Notes: generated by a model not told the origin, from the sequence alone. DNA of 64,000 nucleotides from Schaalia cardiffensis (GCF_016405145.1 NZ_JAEKIA010000001.1:186001-250000); one strand, 5' to 3'. Positions 1 through 8,894 are shown, counted from the stretch's first letter. Translations and numbers: made by a program.

Positions 1-179
1 AACACGACTTCACGGTCGAGCATCATCGGCAGGAACACGGAGTCCCACACGGCGTTGTGATTGGATGCGAGGATCGCCGCACCTGTGTCGGGGATGTTCT
101 CCTTGCCACGGATCCACGGCTTGTACGCAGCCTTCAAAACTGGACCACCGGTCGCCTTCAATGCTTGATAGAACGCCAC
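1..179 (-). CDS. PlsC-type 1-acylglycerol-3-phosphate acyltransferase, N-terminal fragment
   Basis: About 59 residues of a membrane-associated phospholipid acyltransferase that runs off the left edge. The reverse-strand translation contains SNHNAVWDS, the NHX4D box whose His and Asp catalyse acyl transfer to lysophosphatidate, preceded by a typical WIRGKENIP stretch. The GTG start at 179 is chosen because GGAGG lies 4 nt upstream (184-188) and because the catalytic box sits about 45 residues in, as usual for the family. It diverges from the exonuclease gene, with 48 bp shared between them. The family call is firm. Which acyltransferase paralogue it is cannot be told from this part. Confidence 0.8.
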   Translation of the reverse strand, partial: MAFYQALKATGGPVLKAAYKPWIRGKENIPDTGAAILASNHNAVWDSVFLPMMLDREVV

Positions 180-227
180 TGTTCCTCCACGGAGTCGGAG
201 CCTGGTCGAGGGATTAGAATCCACTGT

Positions 228-1088
228 ATGCCCAATTCCGCTCCTGCGCAGTCACAGTCCAGCGGAGGAATCGTTGCATCGGACACTCGTGCGTTCGCTC
301 GTGCACAAGCGCCCAGTCTTGTGGGTGAAGCTCAACGCGCCGACACGATGCTCCTTGAACTGCCCGGACTTGAGCAAAGAATCGAGGATGCGAGTTTCCT
401 CATCGTTGATCTGGAAACCACCGGACTGGGAGCCCGCGCCCGGATCACGGAAATCGGCGCCATTATCGTCAGCGGGGGAAGTATCCGTGACGAGTTCCAA
501 TCAATGGTGAACCCCATGCAGGCGATCCCCCCACGAATCACTTCTTTAACGGGCATCACTCAATCCATGGTCGAGGAGGCCGAGACCATTGAACGCGTCC
601 TGCCCAGCTTCCTCACCTGGTCCGGGCTCCTCAGTACAACTCCCCCGCTCCTCGTCGCCCACAACGCAAGCTTCGACTTGGGGTTCTTGAAGCGAGCAGC
701 CCGGCGCTTAGAGATCCCCTGGCCGAAAAGCGGGGTTGTCGATACTTTGGCTCTTGCGCGTCTGGCTCTGCCCCGCCCCCTGGTGTCCAACCACAAGCTC
801 TCGACCCTCGTCTCACATTTCAAGGTCGATCCGGGACATGCCCACCGGGCCCTCGCCGATGCCCGCGCCACCTGGCACGTCCTGGAGGCTTTGGTCCAAC
901 TCATGCAGCCCAATGGGATGAGCTCGGTCAGTGATCTGCTGAAGTATGCACGGCCCCTGCCCCGCGGCCGCTATCCGCACACCCCCTCAGGCTCCATTCC
1001 TCAGCCTTTCTCCCGCTCGCAGCCCACTGAACGCAGTCCCGAGCGCGAAAACTCAGCAGTCCCGCGCGCGAAAACTCATAAGTCCTGA
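228..1088 (+). CDS. DnaQ-like DEDDh 3'-5' exonuclease
   Basis: A 286-residue exonuclease of the DnaQ/RNase T superfamily. FLIVDLETTGLG (residues about 57-68) supplies the first Asp/Glu pair, VAHNASFDLGFL the next Asp, and HRALADARAT the His and last Asp that bind the two metals. The family removes nucleotides from 3' ends in proofreading or repair; with no polymerase domain this is a stand-alone epsilon-like or repair exonuclease. The ATG at 228 is preferred to an upstream in-frame GTG at 57 because the latter lies inside the divergent acyltransferase gene. TAGAAT at 215-220, 7 nt before this ATG, suggests a leaderless start. The last residues are encoded by a 23-bp tandem repeat that continues past the stop, so the C-terminal tail is probably not functional. 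Confidence 0.85.
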   Translation: MPNSAPAQSQSSGGIVASDTRAFARAQAPSLVGEAQRADTMLLELPGLEQRIEDASFLIVDLETTGLGARARITEIGAIIVSGGSIRDEFQSMVNPMQAIPPRITSLTGITQSMVEEAETIERVLPSFLTWSGLLSTTPPLLVAHNASFDLGFLKRAARRLEIPWPKSGVVDTLALARLALPRPLVSNHKLSTLVSHFKVDPGHAHRALADARATWHVLEALVQLMQPNGMSSVSDLLKYARPLPRGRYPHTPSGSIPQPFSRSQPTERSPERENSAVPRAKTHKS

Positions 1089-1103
1089 GCGCGAAAACCC
1101 AAA
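1035..1103. repeat. 23-bp tandem repeat, three copies, across a stop codon
   Basis: Three consecutive 23-bp units begin at 1035, 1058 and 1081. Each starts AGTCC and contains the core CGCGAAAAC. The third unit holds the stop codon of the exonuclease gene (1086-1088), so the array supplies the end of the protein and runs into the intergenic region. The units differ at a few positions. Confidence 0.85.
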
Positions 1104-1243
1104 AGTAGTAGCACCCAGGGGCGCATGAAAGGTGCCCTCAAGGCGCTGCCTGTGTATTTCCTTCTCGCCGCAGTACCCTGTGCGCGCTGATCGAAGCTCC
1201 TCACACGCCTTGAAGGGGCGCTGCTCAGTGATCGAGGAGAGGC

Positions 1244-1636
1244 TCAGTCGGCATTCTCCAAGAGTTGCGCGATCGTTTCTTGAAGGACGAGGGGATCGAG
1301 AGGATCGGGAATAGCGGCTGCGCCTCCAGCCCAGCTCGCCAGCCAATCGTCTTGCTGACGCGCCGTGAGAAACACGATCGGAGGAACATCCTCCATCGTA
1401 TTCTTCAGTTCCTGCGCGAGGGACATTCCGCCTTCTTTTTGAGTTTCAGCATCGAGGACGAGGAGCGCGAAGTCGTGTGATTCAACGAGTTCTTTCGCGC
1501 CAAAAGGAGTGGCGGCTTCAGACCATTCGATCAGCGCAGAGTTCTTCGAGGCGCGACGCCCGACACCGGTAATGACGGCGTGACGCTTGGTGGCATCGCC
1601 GCTGAAAACGAGGACGCGAACGGTATTCTCACTCAC
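1244..1636 (-). CDS. stand-alone degenerate receiver-domain protein
   Basis: A 130-residue protein with the CheY-like fold pattern: a first strand VRVLVFSGD, a central strand FALLVLDAE with an Asp where the phospho-acceptor sits, and VFLTAR carrying the conserved Thr/Ser position. The usual acidic pair at the end of strand 1 is reduced to one Asp, and the Lys-Pro after strand 5 is replaced (AAAIPDPLDPL), so normal phosphorylation chemistry is doubtful. No output domain and no kinase lie nearby. The GTG at 1636 is chosen because AGGAG lies about 9 nt upstream; longer versions run into low-complexity sequence. It may act as a protein-protein switch, which is inference. Confidence 0.6.
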   Translation of the reverse strand: MSENTVRVLVFSGDATKRHAVITGVGRRASKNSALIEWSEAATPFGAKELVESHDFALLVLDAETQKEGGMSLAQELKNTMEDVPPIVFLTARQQDDWLASWAGGAAAIPDPLDPLVLQETIAQLLENAD

Positions 1637-1699
1637 TGATGTGCACTCCTGTGATCTGGACCTATCGGACAGGTCGACAACCGTGCCCATTGTACGCGT

Positions 1700-1735
1700 G
1701 TGCGGGCGCTCACCACTGACGGTGAACGCCCGCAC
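1700..1735 (-). terminator. hairpin downstream of the FKBP gene
   Basis: GTGCGGGCG (1700-1708) pairs with CGCCCGCAC (1727-1735). The stem continues through CTCACC/GGTGA with one wobble, leaving a loop of about 6 nt. It follows the stop of the reverse-strand FKBP gene and precedes the receiver gene. There is no long T-run, so it could also be a processing site. Confidence 0.55.
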
Positions 1736-1748
1736 TGCACGAGACACT

Positions 1749-2717
1749 TCAGTTGACTGTGAGAATCCCGACGATGTCCAAGACGATGAGGGTGGGAATC
1801 GCACCCTGCTGCTCATTCGCTCCTGCGCCGAGAACAAAGACGAGCCTGGAGCCGACGGACTGTCCAACAAGATCCGCTTGCATCGCATTAATGAGCTGAG
1901 GCTTCAACGCCCACGAGGAGTTGATCTGCTCATTCGAGCCAAAAGGGCCACCTACCGCGCGATACAGGACGTAATCGCCCTCGACAATGGTCTGACCCGC
2001 GCCCTGGACGAGCAGGGTGCGGCTATTTCCGCTCGGTGCGCTCGCTCCCTGGGCGAAGGACACTGTCGGTTCCGCGCCAGGCTCGCCCTCGACGGTCACT
2101 CCCTCGGGAAGTGCTTCGCCGGTCGGGGTTCCTTGCGATTGGAGGGATTCGTCAATGGCGACATTCGCCGAAGAGTCGATGACATCAACGACGAAAACGA
2201 GGGTTGAGCCCGCAGGGATCTGTCCCGAGGCGCGGTCTCCGTAGCCCCATTGAGCTGGGACGACGATCTCGACACGGTCGCCGACATGCTGCTTTTCCAA
2301 AGCGTAGGTCCACCCGGGGATAACCTCTTGGAGGGAGAAGAGCGCTGCTCTTCCGTTCTCGAAGGAGGACTCGATCTTCGTGCCATCCCAGAGCGCGAGC
2401 TCATAGTTGACGACGAGGCTATCCACGACGGAAATCTCGGCACCCTCGCCCTGGTGAATCGTTTTCACCGCGACCGTCGAAGGGGCTTGTCCTTGACCTG
2501 CAAAGATCTGCGGGTCTTCGCCAAATCCGCCGGTCACATCTGGGAAATTCGCTGTCCCGCTCCGGTCCACCTCGGGGATGGCAGAGCCTTCGGATTGCAG
2601 GGAGGACTGGGAGCTTTGCGCATCGGATTGCGCAGTGTTGGTACCGCAGGCCGACAGGCTCGTCGTCAAAGCAAGGACGAGGGCCGCAGCGGCGGCGATC
2701 TTCACGCGTGGATTCAT
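1749..2717 (-). CDS. FKBP-type peptidyl-prolyl isomerase lipoprotein
   Basis: A 322-residue exported lipoprotein. The N-terminus has a basic start, a hydrophobic stretch and the lipobox LSAC (residues about 20-23), so it should be anchored outside the membrane. Residues about 85-185 form a clear FKBP domain (VVNYELALWDGTKIESSF, then VIPGWTYAL and WGYGDRASGQIP). A second, weaker FKBP-like half follows to the C-terminus. The role is isomerisation of prolyl bonds or chaperoning of extracytoplasmic proteins. The ATG at 2717 sits 4 bp after the stop of the Fe-S carrier gene, implying translational coupling, and it puts the signal peptide at the N-terminus. The longer frame upstream overlaps that neighbour and is rejected. 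Confidence 0.85.
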   Translation of the reverse strand: MNPRVKIAAAAALVLALTTSLSACGTNTAQSDAQSSQSSLQSEGSAIPEVDRSGTANFPDVTGGFGEDPQIFAGQGQAPSTVAVKTIHQGEGAEISVVDSLVVNYELALWDGTKIESSFENGRAALFSLQEVIPGWTYALEKQHVGDRVEIVVPAQWGYGDRASGQIPAGSTLVFVVDVIDSSANVAIDESLQSQGTPTGEALPEGVTVEGEPGAEPTVSFAQGASAPSGNSRTLLVQGAGQTIVEGDYVLYRAVGGPFGSNEQINSSWALKPQLINAMQADLVGQSVGSRLVFVLGAGANEQQGAIPTLIVLDIVGILTVN

Positions 2718-2721
2718 CAGC

Positions 2722-3075
2722 TCAGTGGAAGGATTCTCCGCAGGCGCAGGTGTTTTGCGCATTCGGGTTGTCAATGGTGAACCCCTGACGCTCAATCGAG
2801 TCAGCGAAGTCGATCGTCGCCCCATTGAGGTAGGGAACGGACATGCGGTCAACAACGACCTCAACGCCGTCGAAGTCACGGAGGGCATCGCCGTCGAGGA
2901 GGCGATCATCGAAGTAGAGCTGGTAGATCAAGCCGGAGCAGCCGCCGGGCTGAACGGCGATGCGCAGGCGCAGATCGTCACGGCCCTCCTGAGCAAGAAG
3001 GCTCTTGACCTTCGCAGCTGCGACCTCGGTGATGAGGACCTCGTGCGAGGGTGCTTCGATACCGGTGTCGGACAT
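2722..3075 (-). CDS. erpA: A-type iron-sulfur carrier (ErpA/IscA family)
   Basis: A 117-residue A-type carrier that holds and hands on Fe-S clusters. The family's three ligand cysteines are present: QPGGCSG in the middle and CACG close to the C-terminus (CACGESFH). Length and motif spacing match the family once translation starts at the ATG at 3075; upstream in-frame sequence looks non-coding. It is the first gene before the FKBP lipoprotein on the same strand, separated by only 4 bp. No Suf/Isc scaffold genes are present here. The erpA name reflects the usual naming of the actinobacterial homologue; IscA is an equal alternative. Confidence 0.85.
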   Translation of the reverse strand: MSDTGIEAPSHEVLITEVAAAKVKSLLAQEGRDDLRLRIAVQPGGCSGLIYQLYFDDRLLDGDALRDFDGVEVVVDRMSVPYLNGATIDFADSIERQGFTIDNPNAQNTCACGESFH

Positions 3076-3226
3076 GATGCTCCAATCGATTTCGACTTCA
3101 CTCTTTCGGTGTCCCACCCTACGTGCCTCACCAATTCGATGCCATGTCGCAAGCGGAGATGAGATGCCCGCGTGATCGAGTCCACGTCTCACTCGAAGGT
3201 CAAGAGCTGTGATCAGTGCCCAGCTC

Positions 3227-4207
3227 TCAGCGCCCCCAGGTCTGGGCGATGCGGACCCCCGCTTGGAACAGGCTGAGTTTTCCTTCGGTGATGAACTGCC
3301 CATTGAGTCCCCATTGTGCGCGCTCATGTGCTGATAATGAGGACTCTTCTCCGATTGCGACGACCGGCAAGGCATGCTGCGCGGCAGCATCGCAGATCAC
3401 GTCGAGGAAGGAATCGGACAGATTCGGCGAGTGCAGCTTCGCTTCGAATACGACGACGAGGTCCGCATCCGCAATGCGCTCATCCAAGCGGAGGAGGGTG
3501 CGCAAGAAGAGGCCCGTATCGATGATCCTGCCTCCGATGGCGTGAACCATCGCACCGACTCCCCCACCGGCCCCCGATCCGGGGATTCTTCCAGCCCCCC
3601 TCGACTGGGTCCTTGAGTCCAGAAGAGGAAGGCTTTTCTCCTCAGAGCAGGAAAGAAGGCGGGTGAGCAGGGACGTCAATCCCCTGTCCTGCACACTTCG
3701 AGCATTGAGCTCAGGATCGACTGCGAGGACGGAGGACAATCCCAGGAGGGGACGGCGAGTGGATGCTGCCGCGATCATGTCGCGCCTTGCAAGGATCTGC
3801 CGGGCCGTCGAGAGAGCACGGGGAAGAGTCTGCTCGAGCGTCGAAGAATCCGACACCTCGATTCCGCTCAGACTTGAAATGAACCCGATTCCGCAGTCGA
3901 GAGAGTGGGGATGCCCCCCTTCGAGGATGGGGACAAGGCCGAGTTCCAGTGCTTCCCTGGCTTTTCTGCCCGCCCAGGCGCTCCCCTGTTCATCATCGGG
4001 AACGACAATCGGGGCATAGCGGGAAGATCCTGGTCCTCTGACAGCTTCTTTGAAAGCCGAGCCGGGTCCGAAGGGGATCAACTCCACTTCCCAGTGCACA
4101 GCCGAGGAGAGGAAACCCCTGCCGAACTCTTCTAAAGCGGCAAGCGCCGTCGATGAAGCGGGACTCCCCCCGGACCAATGCCCGGCGATGAGGACTCGGC
4201 GTGTCAC
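3227..4207 (-). CDS. glycerate kinase family protein
   Basis: A 326-residue protein resembling glycerate kinases (GlxK/GarK), which phosphorylate D-glycerate with ATP. The best signature is GSGAGGGVGAMVHAIGG (residues about 210-226), the glycine-rich family motif, followed by a C-terminal domain with LVVVFEAKLHSPNL and LPVVAIGEES. It is shorter than the usual 370-380 residues and the N-terminal half is divergent, so substrate specificity is uncertain. The GTG start at 4207 overlaps the stop of the upstream dipeptidase gene by 4 nt (GTGA), indicating one transcript. Confidence 0.65.
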   Translation of the reverse strand: MTRRVLIAGHWSGGSPASSTALAALEEFGRGFLSSAVHWEVELIPFGPGSAFKEAVRGPGSSRYAPIVVPDDEQGSAWAGRKAREALELGLVPILEGGHPHSLDCGIGFISSLSGIEVSDSSTLEQTLPRALSTARQILARRDMIAAASTRRPLLGLSSVLAVDPELNARSVQDRGLTSLLTRLLSCSEEKSLPLLDSRTQSRGAGRIPGSGAGGGVGAMVHAIGGRIIDTGLFLRTLLRLDERIADADLVVVFEAKLHSPNLSDSFLDVICDAAAQHALPVVAIGEESSLSAHERAQWGLNGQFITEGKLSLFQAGVRIAQTWGR

Positions 4208-5577
4208 TGGGACGCGAGGCGAGTCAGGAGCATCGCCTCAGCGAGGATCGCGGCGCGAAGATCGGAAATGCACTGCGATTCGTCCTCGGAGTGGGCGTTC
4301 GTCAATGGATCTTCAACACCGGTGACGACGACCTCGGCATCGGGGAAGAGACGCTGGAAGTCGGAGATGAAGGGAATAGAGCCGCCCACGCCGATGTTCA
4401 CCGAGGGGACGCCCCAGGCTTCACTCAAGACCTCGTGCAAAAGCCCCGTCAGTGCAGAGTTCATGTCGGCCTGGTAGCCGGGGCCGAACTCGTTCGGAGT
4501 GACCTCGACCTTCGCCCCGAAAGGAGCATGGGATTCGAGGAACTCCACGAGGCGGTCCATCGCTTCGTGCGGGTCGACGCCGGGAACGACGCGCATGGAG
4601 AGTTTGAAGCGCGTGTGTGGGGCGATCGTATTGGACGCCTCAGACACGGGACACGCATCGAAACCGATGACGGAGACGGAGGGCTTGGTCCACACTCGAG
4701 CCGCAAGATCCCCCGTGCCGACAAGTTCGACGCCCTCAAGCAGGCCCGCTGCGGCCCGGAACTCTTCCTCAGACCACTCCACATCCGCTTCAAGGGTCCC
4801 GCCGAGCCCGGGGATCACGAGATCACCTTTCTCGTCGTACATGGAAGCGATGAGCATTGAGGCGCAGGTGACGGAGTCGAGCATGGGGCCGCCGAACATG
4901 CCCGAGTGGACGGCGTGATCCGCGATCGTCACATCGACCGTTGCGACCGAATTGCCTCGCAGGGAGGAGGTCACAGCAGGCTCTCCGGCCTTCCAATTGT
5001 CCGAATCGCATACGACGATGACATCGGCTTGCAGTTCTTCCTTGTAGGTCTGAAGGAAAGTCGTGAAAGAGGGGGAGCCGAGTTCTTCTTCGCCTTCAAT
5101 GAAGACGACGACATTAACGGGCAACTCGTCACCGAGGAAGCGCAGGGCCCCCAAGTGCACTGCGATTCCCGCGCCATCATCGGAAGTGCCGCGCCCGTAA
5201 ATCCGGTCGCCGCGAACCTCGGCGACGAAAGGATCAGAGGACCAGCGAGAAACATCCCCACACGGTTGGACGTCGTGGTGGGAGTAGAGAAGAACCGTTG
5301 GCGCACCCTCGATCTTCTTCGTCCTGGCGACAACTGCGGGCTTGCCTTCGATTCCCTCGGGGGTCGTGACCCGCAAGATCTTCGCGTCCAAGCCCGTGGC
5401 AATGAAACGATCGCGCACGTGGAGGGCCGAAGCCTCAAGATCAGCGGCATGGGCCGGGTCGGAGGAGACGGAGGGGATTGCAACGATGTCTCGCAGTTCA
5501 TCGAGAATGGCCTCGAAGATCCCTTCGAGTCTTGAGTCGAGCAGGTCACGGGTCAATGCAGAAGTGTTGTCGGACAT
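4204..5577 (-). CDS. M20-family dipeptidase
   Basis: A 457-residue zinc peptidase of the M20/ArgE-DapE-CPG2 group, cytosolic, cleaving dipeptides or acylated amino acids. Metal and catalytic positions are visible: LLYSHHDVQP (His, Asp), GRGTSDDGAG (bridging Asp), IEGEEELGS (catalytic Glu and ligand Glu), VCDSDNW, and the late His in NAHSEDES. The ATG at 5577 is preferred to an in-frame ATG at 5619 because TACTCT lies 6 nt upstream (5584-5589), the leaderless pattern seen at other genes here. Its stop overlaps the glycerate kinase start by 4 nt. It diverges from the DUF3043 gene. Confidence 0.85.
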   Translation of the reverse strand: MSDNTSALTRDLLDSRLEGIFEAILDELRDIVAIPSVSSDPAHAADLEASALHVRDRFIATGLDAKILRVTTPEGIEGKPAVVARTKKIEGAPTVLLYSHHDVQPCGDVSRWSSDPFVAEVRGDRIYGRGTSDDGAGIAVHLGALRFLGDELPVNVVVFIEGEEELGSPSFTTFLQTYKEELQADVIVVCDSDNWKAGEPAVTSSLRGNSVATVDVTIADHAVHSGMFGGPMLDSVTCASMLIASMYDEKGDLVIPGLGGTLEADVEWSEEEFRAAAGLLEGVELVGTGDLAARVWTKPSVSVIGFDACPVSEASNTIAPHTRFKLSMRVVPGVDPHEAMDRLVEFLESHAPFGAKVEVTPNEFGPGYQADMNSALTGLLHEVLSEAWGVPSVNIGVGGSIPFISDFQRLFPDAEVVVTGVEDPLTNAHSEDESQCISDLRAAILAEAMLLTRLASQ

Positions 5578-5670
5578 AGGGTCAGAGTAGTGGACTCGAG
5601 GTGGCTTCGCTGCGCTCATCGGTTAGCCTTGTGGGGTTGAATGCTGACGAGTGGCACGAGGAGATCCCAG

Positions 5671-6261
5671 GTGGCTGATACGGACCAGACCCGACAATCC
5701 CAGAGGAAGGGGCGTCCGACGCCGACCCGTAAGCAGGCGCAGGCGCGAAACTCCAAGCCCCTCGTCCCCGCTGATCGTAAAGAAGCCAAACGCATTGCCC
5801 GCGCCAAACGCGACGCCGCCTTCCAGCGCGAGCAGACTGCTTTGAGGACCGGCGATGAGCGCTACCTCCCCCTGCGCGACAAGGGGCAGGTGCGTCGTTT
5901 CATTCGCGATTCGATCGACGCGAGATGGACTCTTTCAGAGTTCCTCTTGCCGGTGATGGTTCTCTTCCTCGTCGCCATGATGGCCGCTTCCCTGGTCCCC
6001 TCTTGGCAGGAGACGATCGGCCCCTGGGTCATGGTCTCCGTGACCGGCACCTTGTACGCGCTCTTCGCTGTTTCAATCCTCGAGGGCGTTGTCGTGTGGC
6101 AGCGACTCAAGAAGCTGCTCAAGAAGCGTTTCCCGAATGAGGAGATCCCGAAGGGCTCCTGGTACTACTGCTATTCGCGCATGATCATGGCGCGTCGCTG
6201 GCGCAGCCCCCGTCCCCTCGTGGCTCGCGGCGAATTCCCCGGTGTGAAGAACAAAGGCTGA
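5671..6261 (+). CDS. DUF3043 family membrane protein
   Basis: A 196-residue actinobacterial protein. The first 80 or so residues are basic and hydrophilic (TPTRKQAQAR, RKEAKRIARAKRDAAF), followed by two transmembrane segments (LLPVMVLFLVAMMAASLV and VMVSVTGTLYALFAVSIL) and a basic C-terminal part with YYCYSRMIMARRWRSP. This layout is characteristic of DUF3043, a conserved family of unknown function. The GTG at 5671 is chosen over the ATG at 5641 because AGGAG lies 7 nt upstream (5659-5663). Confidence 0.8.
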   Translation: MADTDQTRQSQRKGRPTPTRKQAQARNSKPLVPADRKEAKRIARAKRDAAFQREQTALRTGDERYLPLRDKGQVRRFIRDSIDARWTLSEFLLPVMVLFLVAMMAASLVPSWQETIGPWVMVSVTGTLYALFAVSILEGVVVWQRLKKLLKKRFPNEEIPKGSWYYCYSRMIMARRWRSPRPLVARGEFPGVKNKG

Positions 6262-6430
6262 GGCCTGTCTCCTCGCCTTTTCTAAGTCCTGTCTCCTCCT
6301 CATCTCCTTCCTCTGCCACAGTCTCATGCACAGGTAGCGAGGGCGAGTGGCCCCATCCACAGGGACCATGTCCTCGTCCTCGTTCATAAGGAGCTGATCT
6401 GTTCCCATGGTGTCACTGAAAGGAGACACC

Positions 6431-6934
6431 ATGACCCCTTCCGTCACCACCCCTTTGCGTCCTCCGCTGTATTCCACCTACGGGTGGACTGAGCGCCTCG
6501 GGATCCTTGATCTTCTCACTCCTTTTTTCCTCTCATGCCCCGACTCCTCTGACTTCGTACGCTTCGAAGGCCTCGGCGCCACAGAGGCCGAGGCCCTCTT
6601 GGAGATCATGCCCGCCGATGCTCTCCTCGACCAGCAGAACAACGGTCCTTACCTATGCGAACTGCTGCGCCTCGCGGTCGAAAGACCCGGCGTCACCCTT
6701 TCGGGGTACCGTATTGCACCCCCACGCTGGGATGAGCGGATCAGTGTTGACGGGGTTTCGATCCCTCAAGCCCCCGATCTTCCAGAAGCGATCCCCTCTG
6801 ATCCTCTTGTCTTGTACAAGTGGCCGAAATTGCGTGCCCTACTCGCTTTGAACAGCGCAATGGGCGAACCTGATGAGCTTCTTGCTCTCCCACTCGAAGG
6901 CGGTGGCTACGGCTGGTGGATCTGGTGGGACTGA
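6431..6934 (+). CDS. hypothetical protein, 167 residues
   Basis: I do not recognise the family. The ATG at 6431 follows AAAGGAG about 8 nt upstream, a good ribosome binding site, and the frame has normal codon bias, so it is probably a real gene. The protein is acidic, with no signal peptide or membrane segment, many prolines, and an unusual tryptophan-rich C-terminus, GGGYGWWIWWD. It lies 18 bp before pyrD on the same strand and has nothing obvious to do with it. Confidence 0.65.
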   Translation: MTPSVTTPLRPPLYSTYGWTERLGILDLLTPFFLSCPDSSDFVRFEGLGATEAEALLEIMPADALLDQQNNGPYLCELLRLAVERPGVTLSGYRIAPPRWDERISVDGVSIPQAPDLPEAIPSDPLVLYKWPKLRALLALNSAMGEPDELLALPLEGGGYGWWIWWD

Positions 6935-6952
6935 AACGCCTAATCTTGAGTC

Positions 6953-8011
6953 ATGATCCGCGCCGCATACTCCTGGTTGTTCCGCAATCTGATCCGATAC
7001 TCGGACCCTGAGATGGCCCATCGAGTCGGCCTTGGTCTTATCGCCGCAGCAGGTCGATGTTCACCAAGCCGCGCCCTCATGCGCGCCACCATCGGGCACC
7101 TCAATCCGCCAGATCCTGCCCGTGCAGCGCACGCAGGCCTCGTCCGTATCGGCGAGCGCGTCGTTCCCGGACGAGTGGGCCTGGCGGCTGGCATGGACAA
7201 GAATGCGCAGGCCGTTCTCGGGCTGAGTGCACTCGGATTCGCTTTCCTTGAAGTCGGCACGATCACACCGAAAGCCCAGCCCGGCAACGATGCTCCCCGA
7301 TTGTGGCGCCTCATGGAAAGCAATGGCCTGCGCAACCGGATGGGCTTCAACAATGCGGGAGCCAAGGCGGCGGCCGATCATTTGAAGAAGCTGCGCTCGT
7401 CGAAAGCCGGTCGCGCCGCAATCGTGGGCGCGAACATCGGCAAGAACAAGGTCACCTCGGAGCAGGATGCTCCCAAGGACTACGAGTACTGTGCGCGTGT
7501 GCTCGCCCCGTGGGTGGATTTCGTGGTGGTCAATGTGTCTTCGCCCAACACCCCGGGGCTGCGCAAGCTGCAGTCCCTTGATCATCTGCGTCCCATCCTC
7601 GAGGCTGCGCGCCGGGGCTGTGAAGCAGCCGTCAAGCGCCGCATGCCCTTGTTCGTCAAGATTGCACCTGATCTTGCCGACGAGGAGATCTGTCAGATCG
7701 TCGAGCTGGCGAAGGAGCTCGACCTCGCTGGCGTTGTGGCAACGAATACGACAATCAACCACGAGCTCGGCGAAGGGGGCGTCTCTGGCGCTCCGCTTCG
7801 TGAAAGGGCTCTCGAAGTCGTCAGCCTCGTCGCCTCTCATCTGCGTGACGATCAGATCCTGATCGGCACCGGAGGCGTGTTTGGCGAGTCCGATGCGCGC
7901 GCAATGCTCGCCGCAGGTGCAGACCTCGTGGAGGTTTTCACCGCCTTCGTTTTCGAAGGGCCGAGTTGGCCCGGCGAAATGAACCGCGCCCTGTCGAAGG
8001 CACACGCGTGA
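6953..8011 (+). CDS. pyrD: quinone-dependent dihydroorotate dehydrogenase
   Basis: A 352-residue class 2 dihydroorotate dehydrogenase that oxidises dihydroorotate to orotate with FMN and passes electrons to membrane quinone (pyrimidine synthesis). The N-terminal helix pair typical of class 2 (AAYSWLFRNLIRYSDPEMAH) precedes the TIM barrel. NVSSPNTPGLRKLQ carries the catalytic Ser of class 2, and TNTTINHE and IGTGGVFG are FMN-binding segments. TAATCT at 6941-6946 ends 6 nt before the ATG, pointing to a leaderless transcript. The stop overlaps the following methyltransferase start by 4 nt. Confidence 0.95.
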   Translation: MIRAAYSWLFRNLIRYSDPEMAHRVGLGLIAAAGRCSPSRALMRATIGHLNPPDPARAAHAGLVRIGERVVPGRVGLAAGMDKNAQAVLGLSALGFAFLEVGTITPKAQPGNDAPRLWRLMESNGLRNRMGFNNAGAKAAADHLKKLRSSKAGRAAIVGANIGKNKVTSEQDAPKDYEYCARVLAPWVDFVVVNVSSPNTPGLRKLQSLDHLRPILEAARRGCEAAVKRRMPLFVKIAPDLADEEICQIVELAKELDLAGVVATNTTINHELGEGGVSGAPLRERALEVVSLVASHLRDDQILIGTGGVFGESDARAMLAAGADLVEVFTAFVFEGPSWPGEMNRALSKAHA

Positions 8012-8874
8012 TCATTCCCCTTGTGAGTGCCGATCTTTGCGCTGATCCGCGTCTTGCCGACTACACCTCTTTGAAGGATGTGGCGCTGCGTTCCAAGCTC
8101 GAACCCGAACGCGGCCTGTACATGGCAGAGTCGACGAATGTCATCATGCGTGCCCTCCAGATCGGGCATTCCCCCCGTTCCTTCCTCATGTCTGAGCGTT
8201 GGCTCCCCCAGCTTGCGCCTCTCATTCGAGAAGCGATCGGTGATGAGGACGGGGGTGAGGTGCCGATCTTCACGGCGGATGAGGATGTGTTACGTCAGAT
8301 CACGGGGTTCCACCTGCACCGGGGAGCCCTCGCCGCCATGCAGCGTCCGCTTTTGCCCACAGTATCCGAACTCCTCGCACGCGCCAGAGGAGGTGAGCCT
8401 GCGCGCCGGATCGTGATTTTAGAAGATCTTGTCGATCATACGAACGTCGGAGCGGCCTTCCGTTCCGCTGCAGCACTGGGTGTGGACGCGGTCCTCGTCA
8501 CCCCGAGTTGTGCTGACCCCCTGTATCGGCGTTCGGTGCGCGTCTCCATGGGAACCGTCTTCCAGGTCCCATGGACTCGCCTGGAGGAATGGCCCACGAC
8601 GGATGAGCTCCACGAAGCAGGGTTCACCCTCGCAGCCCTTGCCCTCTGCGATGACTCCATCTCCCTTGAGGATTTCGTCGAATCTTCACTGTGCACCGCC
8701 CCCGACGCGAAAGTCGCGCTCGTCATGGGGACCGAGGGCGATGGCCTGAACCGTAAAACGATCGCTGCCTGCGATGTGGTCGTGCGAATCCCCATGTCGG
8801 GAGGCGTCGATTCTCTCAACGTCGCCGCAGCCTCAGCTGTGGCCTTCTGGGCGACCCGCAAGGTGGGTGCCTGA
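8008..8874 (+). CDS. SpoU/TrmH-family RNA methyltransferase
   Basis: A 288-residue SPOUT methyltransferase predicted to 2'-O-methylate rRNA or tRNA with SAM. The C-terminal domain shows family motifs: LEDLVDHTNVGAAFRSAAAL (motif 1), VMGTEGDGLN (motif 2) and IPMSGGVDSLNVAAA (motif 3), which build the trefoil knot. The N-terminal part (LKDVALRSKLEPERGLYMAE) is the substrate-binding domain. The GTG at 8008 gives a GTGA overlap with pyrD and is preferred; another GTG lies at 8023. The target nucleotide cannot be told. Confidence 0.85.
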   Translation: MIIPLVSADLCADPRLADYTSLKDVALRSKLEPERGLYMAESTNVIMRALQIGHSPRSFLMSERWLPQLAPLIREAIGDEDGGEVPIFTADEDVLRQITGFHLHRGALAAMQRPLLPTVSELLARARGGEPARRIVILEDLVDHTNVGAAFRSAAALGVDAVLVTPSCADPLYRRSVRVSMGTVFQVPWTRLEEWPTTDELHEAGFTLAALALCDDSISLEDFVESSLCTAPDAKVALVMGTEGDGLNRKTIAACDVVVRIPMSGGVDSLNVAAASAVAFWATRKVGA

Positions 8875-8894
8875 TTCTTCCAAGAGAGTAACGC

